From Pontimonas sp. (lineage in GTDB: Bacteria; Actinomycetota; Actinomycetes; Actinomycetales; Microbacteriaceae), in NCBI GenBank assembly GCA_021741945.1, contig JAIOWV010000001.1, forward strand, positions 1 to 54,604: 54,604 nucleotides of DNA, in the 5' to 3' direction. A program made the translations under genes and the position numbers. Positions 42,595 through 52,409 of the stretch are shown here, piece by piece. The notes below the pieces were generated by a model. It searched no databases and had not been told where the DNA came from. It saw only the letters and a program-made list of their open reading frames with translations. Position 1 is the first letter of the stretch, and each line of letters begins with the position of its first letter.

Positions 42595-42600
42595 TATGGT
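42595..42600 (+). promoter_or_regulatory. -10 hexamer, leaderless GNAT gene
   Basis: TATGGT with exactly 6 nt to the ATG at 42607. Confidence 0.5.
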
Positions 42601-42606
42601 GGATAA

Positions 42607-43062
42607 ATGGACGCCTTAATACTGGAAGAGCTTTCCGCCGACACAGCACAACAGGCCAACACGCTGGAACTACTGCCTGGCCAGGAACGTTTTGCTAACC
42701 CCGTGACCTACGAGCAGGCCGATACAACAATCGATGTCGCCAACACCTGGAGCCGCGTGATTCGCTCCGGTGACGAGGTTGTCGGTTTTGTGCGGGCATA
42801 TTTTGACCCTGACTACGCCACCGATGAGCTGCGCTGTTGCGTCTGGCGGGTAAGCGTTTCTGCTGTCGCTCAAGGCAAGCGAGTGGGCCGCTTCGCTATC
42901 GAGGCCGTAAAGCAAGAAGCACTCCGTAGAGGCTTCGACCAGCTGTCGGTGGTCTGGCAGGCAGATGATGAAGGGCCAGGGAACTTCTTCCGCAAGCTTG
43001 GCTTTATCGAGACCGGGCAGAGCGACTATGGCGATGTCATCGGGTCCCTGCCACTTCGTTAG
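42607..43062 (+). CDS. GNAT N-acetyltransferase
   Basis: 151 residues. Acetyl-CoA motif A 'VSVSAVAQGKRVGRFAIEAV' (Q-x-x-x-G-R) and C-terminal 'GNFFRKLGFIETGQ' are typical of GNATs in the RimJ/BltD-like group. Substrate unknown. Its own leaderless start has a palindrome upstream; the last 4 bases overlap the convergent purH. Confidence 0.85.
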   Translation: MDALILEELSADTAQQANTLELLPGQERFANPVTYEQADTTIDVANTWSRVIRSGDEVVGFVRAYFDPDYATDELRCCVWRVSVSAVAQGKRVGRFAIEAVKQEALRRGFDQLSVVWQADDEGPGNFFRKLGFIETGQSDYGDVIGSLPLR

Positions 43063-44585
43063 TGGAAGAAGTGGCGCTCTCCGGTAAAGAACATGGCCAC
43101 ACCGGCATCCGCGGCGGCCTTGATTACCTCATCGTCTCGCATTGAACCACCGGGCTGAACAATTGCTCGAACGCCTGCCTCGATCAAGACCCCAGCGCCA
43201 TCGGCAAACGGAAAGAAAGCATCCGAAGCGGCAACACTTCCAGCGGCGCGGTCACCGGCACGCGTGACCGCCAAGTGACACGAATCAACCCGGTTGACTT
43301 GGCCCATCCCAATTCCCACGCTCGCCGTTCCCTGGGCCAACAAGATGGCGTTGGACTTGACCGCTCTAACCGCCTGCCACGCAAACTCCAGAGAGTCCAT
43401 CGTTGCTGGGTCCGGCTGCTCCCCTGCAACCAGGGTCCACGAAGTAGCCGGGGCGAAGTGGCGGTCAGCGTCCTGACGGAGGAATCCCCCAGAAATCTGA
43501 CGGATCTCGGTGGCTTCTGGAGCAAAACCTTCAGGAAGTTCGACAATCCGAACATTTGCCTTCTGGGCAAACACCTCCAGAGCTTCTGGACTGAAGCCAG
43601 GCGCCACGACAACTTCAGTAAAGATTTCGACAATCGAGCGCGCGGTGTCGGCATCGATCGGACGATTGGCCGCAATGACTCCGCCGAACGCTGATACCGG
43701 ATCGCACGCGTGGGCTTGCTGGTGAGCGGCCACCAGCGAGTCGGCACTGGCAATGCCGCAGGGATTCTGGTGCTTGATAATTGCGACCGTGGGAGCCTCA
43801 TGGTCATATGCAGCGCGGAGCGCCGCATCGGCATCCACGTAGTTGTTGTAGGACATCTCTTTGCCCTGAAGCACCGTCGCGGACGCCAAGCCCGGCTGGC
43901 CCAGCGTGTTGGCAAACACAGCTGCGCTTTGATGCGAGTTCTCGCCATAGCGCAGATCGCCAAGCTTCTGACCGTGGACGCTTGCGAAATCGCCCTCGCT
44001 CATCCACCCGGCAACCGCCGCGTCATAGCGGGCGGTGTGCCAGAAGGCATCACGGGCCAGGGCTTGACGTTGCTCGAGAGTGGTGCCCCCGCTAGCCAGC
44101 GCCTCGATGATGTCGGGATACGCAGCTGGGTCAACGACGATTGCAACATTGGCGTGGTTCTTCGCAGCCGCTCGAACCATGGCGGGACCGCCAATATCTA
44201 TCTGCTCAATGACATCCTCGCCCACCGCTCCGGAGGCGACGGTCTGCACGAAGGGGTAGAGGTTCACTACGACAAGCCCAAGTGCCGTGATGTCGAGTTC
44301 GTCCAGTGCCGCGATGTGGCTGTCTTTACGAAGATCGGCCAGAATTCCGCCGTGAATCTTTGGGTGAAGTGTCTTGACCCGGCCATCCAAAGACTCGGGG
44401 AACCCCGTCACCTCGCTCACATCGCGCGCTTGGATACCGGCATCGCGAAGATTTTGAGCGGTCGAACCAGTCGAGATGATCTCAATGCCGGCTTCGGAGA
44501 GGGCACGCCCCAGGTCTATGAGCCCGGTCTTGTCACTCACAGAGATCAAAGCGCGTCGCGGCATCGTCCTAGGGGCTTCGCTCAT
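43059..44585 (-). CDS. purH: AICAR formyltransferase/IMP cyclohydrolase
   Basis: 508 residues. N-terminal MGS-like cyclohydrolase ('ALISVSDKTGLIDLGRAL', 'TSTGSTAQ'-like turn at 'ISTGSTAQNLRDAG'). C-terminal formyltransferase with 'IKHQNPCGIASAD' (Lys-His of the active site) and 'SDAFFPFADGA'. Performs the last two steps of IMP synthesis with formyl-THF. Overlaps purN by 4 nt. Confidence 0.97.
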   Translation of the reverse strand: MSEAPRTMPRRALISVSDKTGLIDLGRALSEAGIEIISTGSTAQNLRDAGIQARDVSEVTGFPESLDGRVKTLHPKIHGGILADLRKDSHIAALDELDITALGLVVVNLYPFVQTVASGAVGEDVIEQIDIGGPAMVRAAAKNHANVAIVVDPAAYPDIIEALASGGTTLEQRQALARDAFWHTARYDAAVAGWMSEGDFASVHGQKLGDLRYGENSHQSAAVFANTLGQPGLASATVLQGKEMSYNNYVDADAALRAAYDHEAPTVAIIKHQNPCGIASADSLVAAHQQAHACDPVSAFGGVIAANRPIDADTARSIVEIFTEVVVAPGFSPEALEVFAQKANVRIVELPEGFAPEATEIRQISGGFLRQDADRHFAPATSWTLVAGEQPDPATMDSLEFAWQAVRAVKSNAILLAQGTASVGIGMGQVNRVDSCHLAVTRAGDRAAGSVAASDAFFPFADGAGVLIEAGVRAIVQPGGSMRDDEVIKAAADAGVAMFFTGERHFFH

Positions 44586-45178
44586 CGGGCCGAGTCACCT
44601 TCCTGATTGCTGACTACCTGCGCGAGCACGTCGAGCAACAACTCTCGCTCCACCACCTTAATGCGCTCGTGGAGCGACGCTTCCGTGTCACCCGGCTGAA
44701 TCGGCACCCGTCGTTGCGCGAGGACCGGTCCGCTGTCGACACCATCATCGACAACGATGACAGATGCTCCCGTTTCTTCCACGCCTGCAGCCAGAGCATC
44801 GGCAACACCGTGGGCGCCAGGAAACTCAGGTAAATATGCGGGGTGAGTGTTGAGAATCTTTGGGCTGAACCTGGAGACGAGTCCAGGGGGCAAGAGCTTC
44901 ATAAACCCGCTCAAAATAATCCAGTCCGGGGCGAAGGGAGCAATCGCGTCACCGAGGGCCTCCCCCCACGCGCCCCGATCGGGAAAGTCCCCCGGTGCTA
45001 CAACAAAAGTCGGGATTCCTCGGCGCCGCGCGTGCTCGAGTCCACTCGCGTCCTGATCGGAGCCAACACCAACCACCTTTGCTGGGATCTCGGAACCAGG
45101 CAACGAGGTCAACAGCGCATCAAGATTCGTGCCGCTTCCGGAGATCAGAACCACAAGCTTCGCCGTCGCCGCACTCAC
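44582..45178 (-). CDS. purN: Phosphoribosylglycinamide formyltransferase
   Basis: 198 residues. 'VVLISGSGTNLDALL' substrate loop, 'ILSGFMKLLPPGLVSRF' and 'ILNTHPAYLPEFPGAHGVADAL' with the catalytic Asn-His, and Asp in 'DDGVDSGPVL'. Formylates GAR in purine synthesis. Start directly follows the DUF6350 stop (next gene boundary 45178/45179). Confidence 0.96.
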   Translation of the reverse strand: MSAATAKLVVLISGSGTNLDALLTSLPGSEIPAKVVGVGSDQDASGLEHARRRGIPTFVVAPGDFPDRGAWGEALGDAIAPFAPDWIILSGFMKLLPPGLVSRFSPKILNTHPAYLPEFPGAHGVADALAAGVEETGASVIVVDDGVDSGPVLAQRRVPIQPGDTEASLHERIKVVERELLLDVLAQVVSNQEGDSAR

Positions 45179-46417
45179 CTATCGGCCCGCCCTCTGGGCG
45201 GAACGGTTGAGAACCGCCGCAATCGAACCCATGAGAACACCAAGGGCGACTTCGAGCCCCCACCACAGCATTACGGCGGAAGGGTCGGGGCCGACCAACT
45301 GGAATCTGCCGGGCCCCAGGGAGCCCGATGTCAGCGAGGCGAGCAAGCCGCCGAAGCCGGCGCTCACTGCGCCGGCAACGGCAGCCGTTGTCAAGAGCTT
45401 CACCAGGGGCTGAGAAAAGAAGTCTGTGTCAGAAAGGCTCCGGACCAAGCCCGCACTCTCGACCACACGAGGGGCGACAGCAACGCCCAGAATGAAGGCC
45501 GCCAACACGGGCAGTGCCACCACGGCAAAGGCAAAGGCGGGTGGGTCGGTTGGGACGATGCCAAGAACCGGAAGGGCGGGAACAATCTGAAGATTCGTGC
45601 CGAGTGGTGACACAAGAGCCCCCGTGCCAAGAGTGAAGCCAGGCCCCACAATCCATGTAGCGGCCCACACGATGAGTGTTGGCAACAGTGCCAGTTGCGC
45701 CACCGCAAGAGCAATTAAGCCCATCACGCCTGGCTGGAGCGACTCGAAGATGGTAATCACCGTGGCAAAGGACGCCACCAAGAGAACCGCAACGGCAAGC
45801 GCTGCGAAAGACACCACACCAGCCACCGCCGCACTACCCGCGGTGAAACCAGCGCGAAGAATGTCGGCTAAGGAGTCGGGCAACGCGCTGTGGAGCAAAC
45901 TCTTCCCCGAGGAGTGGGGACCCACCCATGCTGCGACCGCCAAACCGGTTGCCAGGAACAGCGCTGGTCGAACGAGAGCGTCGATCAGAGGCATCGACAC
46001 CACCTGCTGGGGCATAAACACAACCAGTGCAAGGGAGAGAAGCACGAGAGTCCCTACCGCAAGCGTCCAGACGAGCAGCGGATAGGCGGCAGTCGTCTCA
46101 CGACGCCCCATCCGGAAACCCCAGAGCAGTGTGAGAAGACCAATACCCAGCAGCGCAACATCAACGGTGAAATCTCTGCTCAGCGCACCCAGCGCCAACG
46201 CATCAGCCAAATCCGGGGGAACGGTGAAGGAGAGGGGGACTCCGTGACCCAACAGCCAGATGTCGACTGCAGCAGCCCAAGACATCAACAAGTCCGTGGA
46301 GAATCCGTCGTCAAAGGCCCAAATCAGCGTCAGTGGCGCGAAGATGATGCCAAGGCCCAAGCCCACTAACACCACGATGTCGAGCACCGTGGCAAAGCTG
46401 ACAATCCGGGCATTCAT
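45179..46417 (-). CDS. PerM-like membrane protein (DUF6350)
   Basis: 412 residues with about ten hydrophobic helices and no catalytic motif. Position directly before purN and after sucD matches Mycobacterium Rv0955 (PerM), an integral membrane protein needed for cell division and persistence. Sequence is low in charged residues; conservation at family level rests on length, topology and synteny. Probable role in divisome stability. Confidence 0.75.
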   Translation of the reverse strand: MNARIVSFATVLDIVVLVGLGLGIIFAPLTLIWAFDDGFSTDLLMSWAAAVDIWLLGHGVPLSFTVPPDLADALALGALSRDFTVDVALLGIGLLTLLWGFRMGRRETTAAYPLLVWTLAVGTLVLLSLALVVFMPQQVVSMPLIDALVRPALFLATGLAVAAWVGPHSSGKSLLHSALPDSLADILRAGFTAGSAAVAGVVSFAALAVAVLLVASFATVITIFESLQPGVMGLIALAVAQLALLPTLIVWAATWIVGPGFTLGTGALVSPLGTNLQIVPALPVLGIVPTDPPAFAFAVVALPVLAAFILGVAVAPRVVESAGLVRSLSDTDFFSQPLVKLLTTAAVAGAVSAGFGGLLASLTSGSLGPGRFQLVGPDPSAVMLWWGLEVALGVLMGSIAAVLNRSAQRAGR

Positions 46418-46463
46418 GGCGCCTCGAGCCTATCGCCGAGGGGCCCTAGCAAGCAGGTGCGAC

Positions 46464-47348
46464 CTACAGACCCTTCATGATCTCGCGCATCAGTGCCGCG
46501 GTCTCACTCGGGGTCTTCCCGACCTTCACTCCAGCTGCTTCCAAGGCCTCTTTCTTGGCCTGCGCTGTACCGGCCGAACCGGAGACGATAGCGCCTGCGT
46601 GGCCCATCGTCTTGCCCTCGGGGGCGGTGAATCCAGCGACATAGCCAACAACGGGCTTGGTCACATTCGCCTTGATGAACTCTGCAGCGCGCTCTTCAGC
46701 GTCGCCACCAATCTCACCAATCATGACGATCGCCTTGGTCTCAGGGTCGTTCTGGAATGCTTCGAGCGCATCGATGTGGGTCGTGCCGACAATCGGGTCT
46801 CCACCAATACCAATGGCACTCGAGAATCCGATGTCACGAAGCTCAAACATCATTTGGTACGTCAGGGTGCCAGACTTCGACACCAACCCGATGGGTCCCT
46901 TGCCCGTAATGGTCGCAGGCGTGATGCCGGCAAGCGCCTCACCAGGGGTAATGATGCCGGGACAGTTGGGGCCGATGATCCGGGTTCCGCCAACTTTCTG
47001 GGCATGCGCCCAGAACTCAGCGGTGTCCTGAACGGGGATTCCCTCGGTAATCACGACAAGAAGGGGAATACGCGCATCGATGGCTTCCATCGCAGCGTCC
47101 TTGGCGAATGCTGGCGGAACAAACGCCACCGAGACAGTTGCGCCCGTCTCGGCCATGGCCTCGGCGACGGTGCCAAAGACCGGCAGAGTGACGTCACCGT
47201 GGGTGACCGTCTCGCCGGCCTTGCGGGCGTTAACACCACCTACGACCTGGGTGCCAGCGGCCAGCATGAGAGCGGTGTGCTTGCTGCCCTCACCACCGGT
47301 GATGCCCTGAACGATGACTTTCGAGTTCTTATCGAGAAAGATTGACAT
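46464..47348 (-). CDS. sucD: Succinyl-CoA ligase, alpha subunit
   Basis: 294 residues. CoA-binding start 'KVIVQGITGGEGSKHTALML', 'GPNCPGIITPGEA', and the phosphohistidine loop 'GKTMGHAGAIVSGSAGTAQ'. Forms the alpha subunit of the TCA enzyme; 11 nt after sucC. Ribosome site GGGAG. Confidence 0.97.
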   Translation of the reverse strand: MSIFLDKNSKVIVQGITGGEGSKHTALMLAAGTQVVGGVNARKAGETVTHGDVTLPVFGTVAEAMAETGATVSVAFVPPAFAKDAAMEAIDARIPLLVVITEGIPVQDTAEFWAHAQKVGGTRIIGPNCPGIITPGEALAGITPATITGKGPIGLVSKSGTLTYQMMFELRDIGFSSAIGIGGDPIVGTTHIDALEAFQNDPETKAIVMIGEIGGDAEERAAEFIKANVTKPVVGYVAGFTAPEGKTMGHAGAIVSGSAGTAQAKKEALEAAGVKVGKTPSETAALMREIMKGL

Positions 47349-47359
47349 GTCCTACTCCC

Positions 47360-48523
47360 TTACTTCGAAGCCAACGAGGCGGCCATGTCGGCGCCTTCGT
47401 CCATCGTTGATGCCAGAGTCACCAGAGGGTGGTTGGCAGCGGCCAAAATTTCGCGCCCCTTCTCGACGCTGTTGCCATCGAGGCGAACAACGAGGGGCTT
47501 GGTTGCGTTATCGCCGATCATGGCGAGCGCCTGCACGATGCCATTGGCGACCGCGTCACACGCGGTGATTCCACCAAAGACGTTCACAAACACGCTCTTA
47601 ACCTGTGGGTCGCCCAAGATCACGTCCAAACCAGCAGCCATCACCTCAGCTGACGCTCCACCACCGATGTCAAGGAAGTTCGCCGGCTTCACGCCACCGT
47701 GCTTCTCACCCGCATAGGCAACAACATCGAGTGTTGACATGACAAGACCAGCACCATTGCCAATGACACCAACCTCGCCATCGAGCTTCACGTAGTTGAG
47801 GTCGTGGGCCTTGGCCTTCTCCTCCAGCGGGTCAGCAGAGGCAGAATCAGCAAGCTCAGCGTGGTGGGGCTGACGGAACTCAGCGTTCTCATCAAGAGTC
47901 ACCTTGCCATCGAGGGCGATGACCTCGCCAGACTTCGTCAACACCAGCGGGTTGACCTCCACCAGGGTGGCATCCTCGGCGGTGAAGACCTCGTAGAGCT
48001 TCACAAACACTGGCGCCACCAGGTCGACGAGCTCTTGGGGGAAGTGTGCGGCCTGCGCAATCTCCTTGGCCTTGGCCAAGGAGATCCCCGTCGCTGGGTT
48101 AATGGCAATGCGCGCGAGGGCATCGGGGCGCTCTTCGGCGAGCTGCTCGATCTCCATACCGCCCTCATAGCTGCAGAGCACCAGGTAGTTGCGGTTGGCG
48201 CGATCCAGCAGCACAGAGAAGTAGAACTCCTGGTCGATATCCGCACCGGCAGCGACCATCACCCGGCGAACAACATGGCCCTTGATGTCGAGGCCGAGAA
48301 TTGCTTGCGCTGCGGCGAGAGCGTCAGCAGGAGTCGGGGCTACCTTCACACCGCCGGCCTTGCCGCGGCCACCGGTCTTCACCTGTGCTTTGACTACGGT
48401 CAGCCCGCCAATCTTCTCCGCGGCAGCCTGTGCCTGCTCTGGGGTATCAGCAGTAATGCCTGCCAAGACGGGAACACCGTGGCGCTCGAACATGTCTCGG
48501 GCTTGATATTCGTAAAGGTCCAC
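47360..48523 (-). CDS. sucC: Succinyl-CoA ligase, beta subunit
   Basis: 387 residues. 'MDLYEYQARDMFERHGVPV', ATP-grasp 'VKAQVKTGGRGKAGGVKVA', 'EVNPLVLTKSGEVIALDGK' and 'FVNVFGGITACDAVANGIV'. Pairs with sucD for substrate-level phosphorylation. GTG start. The 137 nt ahead separate it from pcrA and should hold its promoter; TAGGCT about 95 nt upstream is a candidate -10. Confidence 0.97.
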   Translation of the reverse strand: MDLYEYQARDMFERHGVPVLAGITADTPEQAQAAAEKIGGLTVVKAQVKTGGRGKAGGVKVAPTPADALAAAQAILGLDIKGHVVRRVMVAAGADIDQEFYFSVLLDRANRNYLVLCSYEGGMEIEQLAEERPDALARIAINPATGISLAKAKEIAQAAHFPQELVDLVAPVFVKLYEVFTAEDATLVEVNPLVLTKSGEVIALDGKVTLDENAEFRQPHHAELADSASADPLEEKAKAHDLNYVKLDGEVGVIGNGAGLVMSTLDVVAYAGEKHGGVKPANFLDIGGGASAEVMAAGLDVILGDPQVKSVFVNVFGGITACDAVANGIVQALAMIGDNATKPLVVRLDGNSVEKGREILAAANHPLVTLASTMDEGADMAASLASK

Positions 48524-48660
48524 GCCTGTAACGTCCTTCCGGGTATTCGGCTAGGAATGAAATTCCACTGCGACTGCGCAGGAAAAACACTCGACGATGA
48601 GGGCCTGCAGCCGAGATAAGCCTACCCGGTGACTCGAGCAGGGTCGGCACTGGCGAAGCG

Positions 48661-51003
48661 CTAAATCTTCGAAATAGGAGCGATTTTGATTAACAGGCGT
48701 TTGCGCCCTGCGGTATCAAACTGCACCTCAGCAACGCGCTTTGGTCCCTCGCCGGTTACCGCTGTCACACTGCCCTGGCCGAAGTCATCGTGGGCGATCC
48801 GATCGCCCACAACCAGCGAGAGATCGCCGTTGTCCCGAACACTCAAGGTGACCCGGTTAGCCCACTGCGTTGCCTTCGGGGCCTTGGGCAAAGCGTCACT
48901 CACCTCAAGAGACCGTGGCCTGGATGAGCCAGAGCCTTGCCAGCCGGAACTGCGCACCGACGAGCCCAGGACATGTCCTCGGCCGCCGGTCGCCGCAGAG
49001 GATTCCCTCCAGGAGATGAGGTGGGCGGGAATTTCTTGCAAGAACCGGCTGGGGCTCGCAATCGCGGTGTCGCCAAAGGTGCTCCTGTTCATCGCCAGCG
49101 AGATGTGGAGTTTCTTCCTGGCCCTGGTGATTCCCACATAAAGCAGCCGACGCTCTTCCTGCAAGCCACCTGGCTCCATGGCGCTCATCCGGTGAGGTAA
49201 AAGGTCCTCTTCGAGTCCCGTCAAGAAGACAACATCGAATTCGAGGCCCTTAGCGGTGTGCAGGGTCATTAGCGATACGGTGCCAGAGGCGTCATCAAGG
49301 TCATCGGCGGCGGCAACCAACGACACCTCCGTCAGGAAGTCAACCAGCGTTCCATCGGGATTATTGCGGCCAAAATCGCGTGTTGCGGCCAAGAGCTCGC
49401 GCAGGTTCTCCAGGCGGGTTCCATCTTTCGGGTCACGAGAGTTCTGGAGGAGGACTAGATACCCGGTGTTGTTGAGGATTTTCTCGAGCGTCGCTGCGGG
49501 AGGCGCCGTGAGGGACAGTTTTTCCGCCTCGTGGAGCGAATCCCCCAGAGAGAGCATCGCCTGGGTCACCTTGGGCCCAAGCCCCAGCTGGTCGGCTCGG
49601 CGCAGTGCCTCAGGCAGCGTGATGGCTTCTCTATCGGCAAAGGAGACCAGCGACGTCTCGGTTGCTGGTCCAATGCCGCGCCTCGGGACATTGAGGATTC
49701 GTCGTAGAGCAAGAGAGTCTGCGGGGTTCACAATGGTCTTTAGATAGGCAATCGCATTCAAAATCTCTGCGCGCTCATAAAACTTGGTGCCGCCAATCAC
49801 TCGATAGGGGATCCCAGAGCGGGTGAGGACATCTTCGAGGGCTCGGCTTTGAGCGTTCGTGCGATAGAACACCGCCATGTCCGAATAGGGCGTTCCCTCC
49901 CCGCTCAGGGCCACAATCTGATCGGCCACGAACTGGGCTTCGTCGTGGGCGGAATAGCCGGTGAACCCGATGATTTCGTCGCCCTGACCGATTTCTGTGA
50001 ACAGGTTCTTTGCTTTGCGGTCGAAGTTGTTGCCAATCACCGCGTTCGCAGCATCCAAAATGTTTTGTGTCGAGCGATAGTTCTGCTCGAGAAGAATCAC
50101 TTCAGCTCCCTGGAAATCCCGCTCGAACTCGGTGATGTTGCGAATGTCCGCACCGCGGAAAGCATAAATCGACTGGTCCGAGTCACCCACCACCGTGAGT
50201 GACGCGCCAGGGACAGAGCCATCGGAAGCGGTGGGAACCTTGGAGTCACTCGGGACCAAAGCCGCTGGCACGTCCCTGGTCAGCTCTCTAATAAGGGCGT
50301 ATTGGGCGTGGTTTGTGTCCTGATACTCATCAACGAGCACATGGCGGAAACGCGTCTGGTACTTCGCCGCCACGTCCGGAAATTCCCGCAGGAGATAGAC
50401 GGTCTGGCCAATCAAGTCGTCAAAGTCAAAGGCTTGGGACTTAGTGAGCTCTCGCTGATATCTGTCCCACACCTCAATAAAGAGCGCATCTGCTGGGTCA
50501 TTCGACGCAGAAACCCGGCGATAGCTATCAACATCGGCCAGCTCGTTCTTGAGCCTCGACATCTTCCCTATGACAGCGCCGTGGGTGAGTCCCAGGTCAT
50601 CGGCATCGACGTCCTTGAGGATTCGCTTGATCAGAGCCCTCTGATCAGCAGAGTCGTAGATGGTGAACGAGGACGAATAGCCAAAACGCTCGGCCTCTTT
50701 GCGCAAAATACGCACGCACGCCGAGTGGAATGTGGAAATCCACATACTGCCGGCCGCTTCGCCGACCAAAGACTCAACCCGCTCTCTCATCTCGCCAGCG
50801 GCCTTATTTGTGAAGGTAATGGCCAAAATCTGGCTCGGCCACGCCTCACGTGTGGCGAGAAGACCGGCAATACGACGGGTCAGAACACTTGTTTTGCCAG
50901 AGCCCGCTCCGGCAACGATAAGAAGGGCATTGCCCCGAAACTCGACCGCTTGTTGTTGCTGAGGGTTGAGACCGTCTAGGAGAACCTCTGGCAACTGGGA
51001 CAT
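48661..51003 (-). CDS. pcrA: ATP-dependent DNA helicase UvrD/PcrA
   Basis: 780 residues. Superfamily 1A helicase: Walker A 'VAGAGSGKTSVLTRRIA', motif Ia 'ITFTNKAAGEMRERV', motif II 'VLVDEYQDTNHAQYAL', motif III 'VVGDSDQSIYAFRGADI', motif IV 'LEQNYRSTQNIL', motif V 'TLHTAKGLEFDVVFL' and motif VI 'YVGITRARKKLHI'. C-terminal Tudor-like domain ('VGDRIAHDDFGQGSVTAV') binds RNA polymerase. 3' neighbour sucC matches the mycobacterial uvrD1 locus. Confidence 0.97.
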   Translation of the reverse strand: MSQLPEVLLDGLNPQQQQAVEFRGNALLIVAGAGSGKTSVLTRRIAGLLATREAWPSQILAITFTNKAAGEMRERVESLVGEAAGSMWISTFHSACVRILRKEAERFGYSSSFTIYDSADQRALIKRILKDVDADDLGLTHGAVIGKMSRLKNELADVDSYRRVSASNDPADALFIEVWDRYQRELTKSQAFDFDDLIGQTVYLLREFPDVAAKYQTRFRHVLVDEYQDTNHAQYALIRELTRDVPAALVPSDSKVPTASDGSVPGASLTVVGDSDQSIYAFRGADIRNITEFERDFQGAEVILLEQNYRSTQNILDAANAVIGNNFDRKAKNLFTEIGQGDEIIGFTGYSAHDEAQFVADQIVALSGEGTPYSDMAVFYRTNAQSRALEDVLTRSGIPYRVIGGTKFYERAEILNAIAYLKTIVNPADSLALRRILNVPRRGIGPATETSLVSFADREAITLPEALRRADQLGLGPKVTQAMLSLGDSLHEAEKLSLTAPPAATLEKILNNTGYLVLLQNSRDPKDGTRLENLRELLAATRDFGRNNPDGTLVDFLTEVSLVAAADDLDDASGTVSLMTLHTAKGLEFDVVFLTGLEEDLLPHRMSAMEPGGLQEERRLLYVGITRARKKLHISLAMNRSTFGDTAIASPSRFLQEIPAHLISWRESSAATGGRGHVLGSSVRSSGWQGSGSSRPRSLEVSDALPKAPKATQWANRVTLSVRDNGDLSLVVGDRIAHDDFGQGSVTAVTGEGPKRVAEVQFDTAGRKRLLIKIAPISKI

Positions 51004-51041
51004 ATCGGCCCAAGTCTAGAGCCCTGCACCGATACGTTCGC

Positions 51042-51047
51042 TAGCCT
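51042..51047 (+). promoter_or_regulatory. -10 hexamer, leaderless DUF4190 gene
   Basis: TAGCCT with exactly 6 nt to the GTG at 51054. Confidence 0.45.
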
Positions 51048-51053
51048 TAGAGC

Positions 51054-51488
51054 GTGAGCACACCTACCAATGATTCCGAGCCGCTCGGCGATGCTCCATT
51101 GGTGGAGCCGGTCACCGGATCTGTGTCAAGTGACCCTCTAGAAGCCCTCGACACCGCCCGAATTCTGCAGCAGACCGCGGCGATTCCAGTTGTCGCTGGC
51201 ACGAACGAGCCACGTGTGGAACACCCAGCCGACCTAGCGAGCGAAGTGGCTGATCCAGAGGTCGCTCCTTCTGGCTGGAATGTGCTCTCCATCGTGTCCC
51301 TCGTGCTCGCTCTCGCGGTGAGCCCGCTGGCCGTTGTGTTTGGCTACATCGCTGTTGGACAGATCAGACGCAGTGTGCAGCGCGGCGAGGCCATTGCGTG
51401 GGTAGCGGTCGCCCTCGGCTGGGTGTGGACGGTGTTGTACGTCGTCGCCGGGGTCGTTCTGGCGCTCACTTGGCTTCAGGTCGCCTGA
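51054..51488 (+). CDS. DUF4190 membrane protein
   Basis: 144 residues. Disordered acidic N-terminal half (1–75), then two membrane helices of the DUF4190 domain: 'VLSIVSLVLALAVSPLAVVFGY' and 'AIAWVAVALGWVWTVLYVVAGV', linked by 'IAVGQIRRSVQRGE'. No known activity. Divergent from pcrA, 50 nt away. Confidence 0.82.
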   Translation: MSTPTNDSEPLGDAPLVEPVTGSVSSDPLEALDTARILQQTAAIPVVAGTNEPRVEHPADLASEVADPEVAPSGWNVLSIVSLVLALAVSPLAVVFGYIAVGQIRRSVQRGEAIAWVAVALGWVWTVLYVVAGVVLALTWLQVA

Positions 51489-51571
51489 AGAATTTCCCCA
51501 GCAATCCCCCAGGAGCCCCGGTAGAATAAGGCAACCGCAAGGTCCCCTGTACCGTCACAGAAAAGGCAACC

Positions 51572-52357
51572 ATGTCTAACTCAAACCCAGCGTTCTCCCG
51601 CTCTGCGGTCTTCACTCAGGACCGCTACGCCGCTCCGAGCGCCCAGGAGCTCGACGAAATCTACGGTCGCCCCGCCGCAACTGCCGCTGAGACCGGTCGG
51701 ATGTCCTACGAGGACACCATCATGAAGACCCTGATCACCTTCGGTGTTCTGCTCGCCGGTGCGCTTGTTGGATGGGCGTTCCCCGTGCTGGCCATCCCCG
51801 GCTTCATTGTCGGCTTCGTGCTCGCACTGGTGAACATTTTCAAGAAGGAGCCCTCTCGCGGGCTGATTCTTGCCTACGCAGGATTCCAAGGTCTGTTTGT
51901 GGGTGGTCTCTCCGCCATCTTCAACACGATGTGGGATGGCATTGTCACCCAGGCTGTCTTTGGAACGCTCGCCGTTGTCGGCGTCACTCTGTTCCTCTTC
52001 CTCAATGGCAAGGTTCGCACCTCACCGCGCATGACCCGCATCGTGCTGGTGGCGATGGTCGGCTACCTGGCCTTCTCATTGGTCAACTTTGGCCTCCAGA
52101 TCTTTGGCGTGACGCAGAGCCAGTTCGGACTCCGCGACTACGAAGTGTTCGGAATCCCGCTGGGCCTCATCATCGGTGTCCTCGTTGTCTTCCTCGCCGC
52201 TTACTCGCTGGTCATGGACTTCGAGAGCATCAAGGCTGGCGTTGAGAACGGCGCTCCCCGCAATTTCGCCTGGCAGGCAGCCTTTGGCATCGTCGTCACC
52301 GTCGTGTGGCTGTATGTCGAAATCCTGCGAATCCTCGCGATTCTGCGTGGTGAGTGA
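51572..52357 (+). CDS. Bax inhibitor-1/YccA family membrane protein
   Basis: 261 residues. Cytoplasmic N-terminus of about 45 residues with 'MSYEDTIMKTLITFGVLLAGAL' leading into seven membrane helices. 'SRGLILAYAGFQGLFVGGLSAIF' and the C-terminal 'WLYVEILRILAILRGE' match the actinobacterial form of YccA, a pH-sensitive calcium-leak-type protein. TAGAAT at 51522–51527 gives a leader of about 40 nt. A strong terminator follows. Confidence 0.92.
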   Translation: MSNSNPAFSRSAVFTQDRYAAPSAQELDEIYGRPAATAAETGRMSYEDTIMKTLITFGVLLAGALVGWAFPVLAIPGFIVGFVLALVNIFKKEPSRGLILAYAGFQGLFVGGLSAIFNTMWDGIVTQAVFGTLAVVGVTLFLFLNGKVRTSPRMTRIVLVAMVGYLAFSLVNFGLQIFGVTQSQFGLRDYEVFGIPLGLIIGVLVVFLAAYSLVMDFESIKAGVENGAPRNFAWQAAFGIVVTVVWLYVEILRILAILRGE

Positions 52358-52369
52358 CCACTAGCTATG

Positions 52370-52399
52370 AAAAAAGCCCCACCGCGGTGGGGCTTTTTT
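52370..52399. terminator. Bidirectional intrinsic terminator
   Basis: A6-GCCCCACC-GC-GGTGGGGC-T6: perfect stem with A and T runs on both sides. It serves the converging YccA and rhaM transcripts. Confidence 0.92.
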
Positions 52400-52409
52400 C
52401 TTGCCACGC

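Noticed and set aside
46260..47345. 361-codon open frame on the plus strand
   Set aside because: Antisense to sucD and the PerM-like gene; composition typical of a shadow frame.
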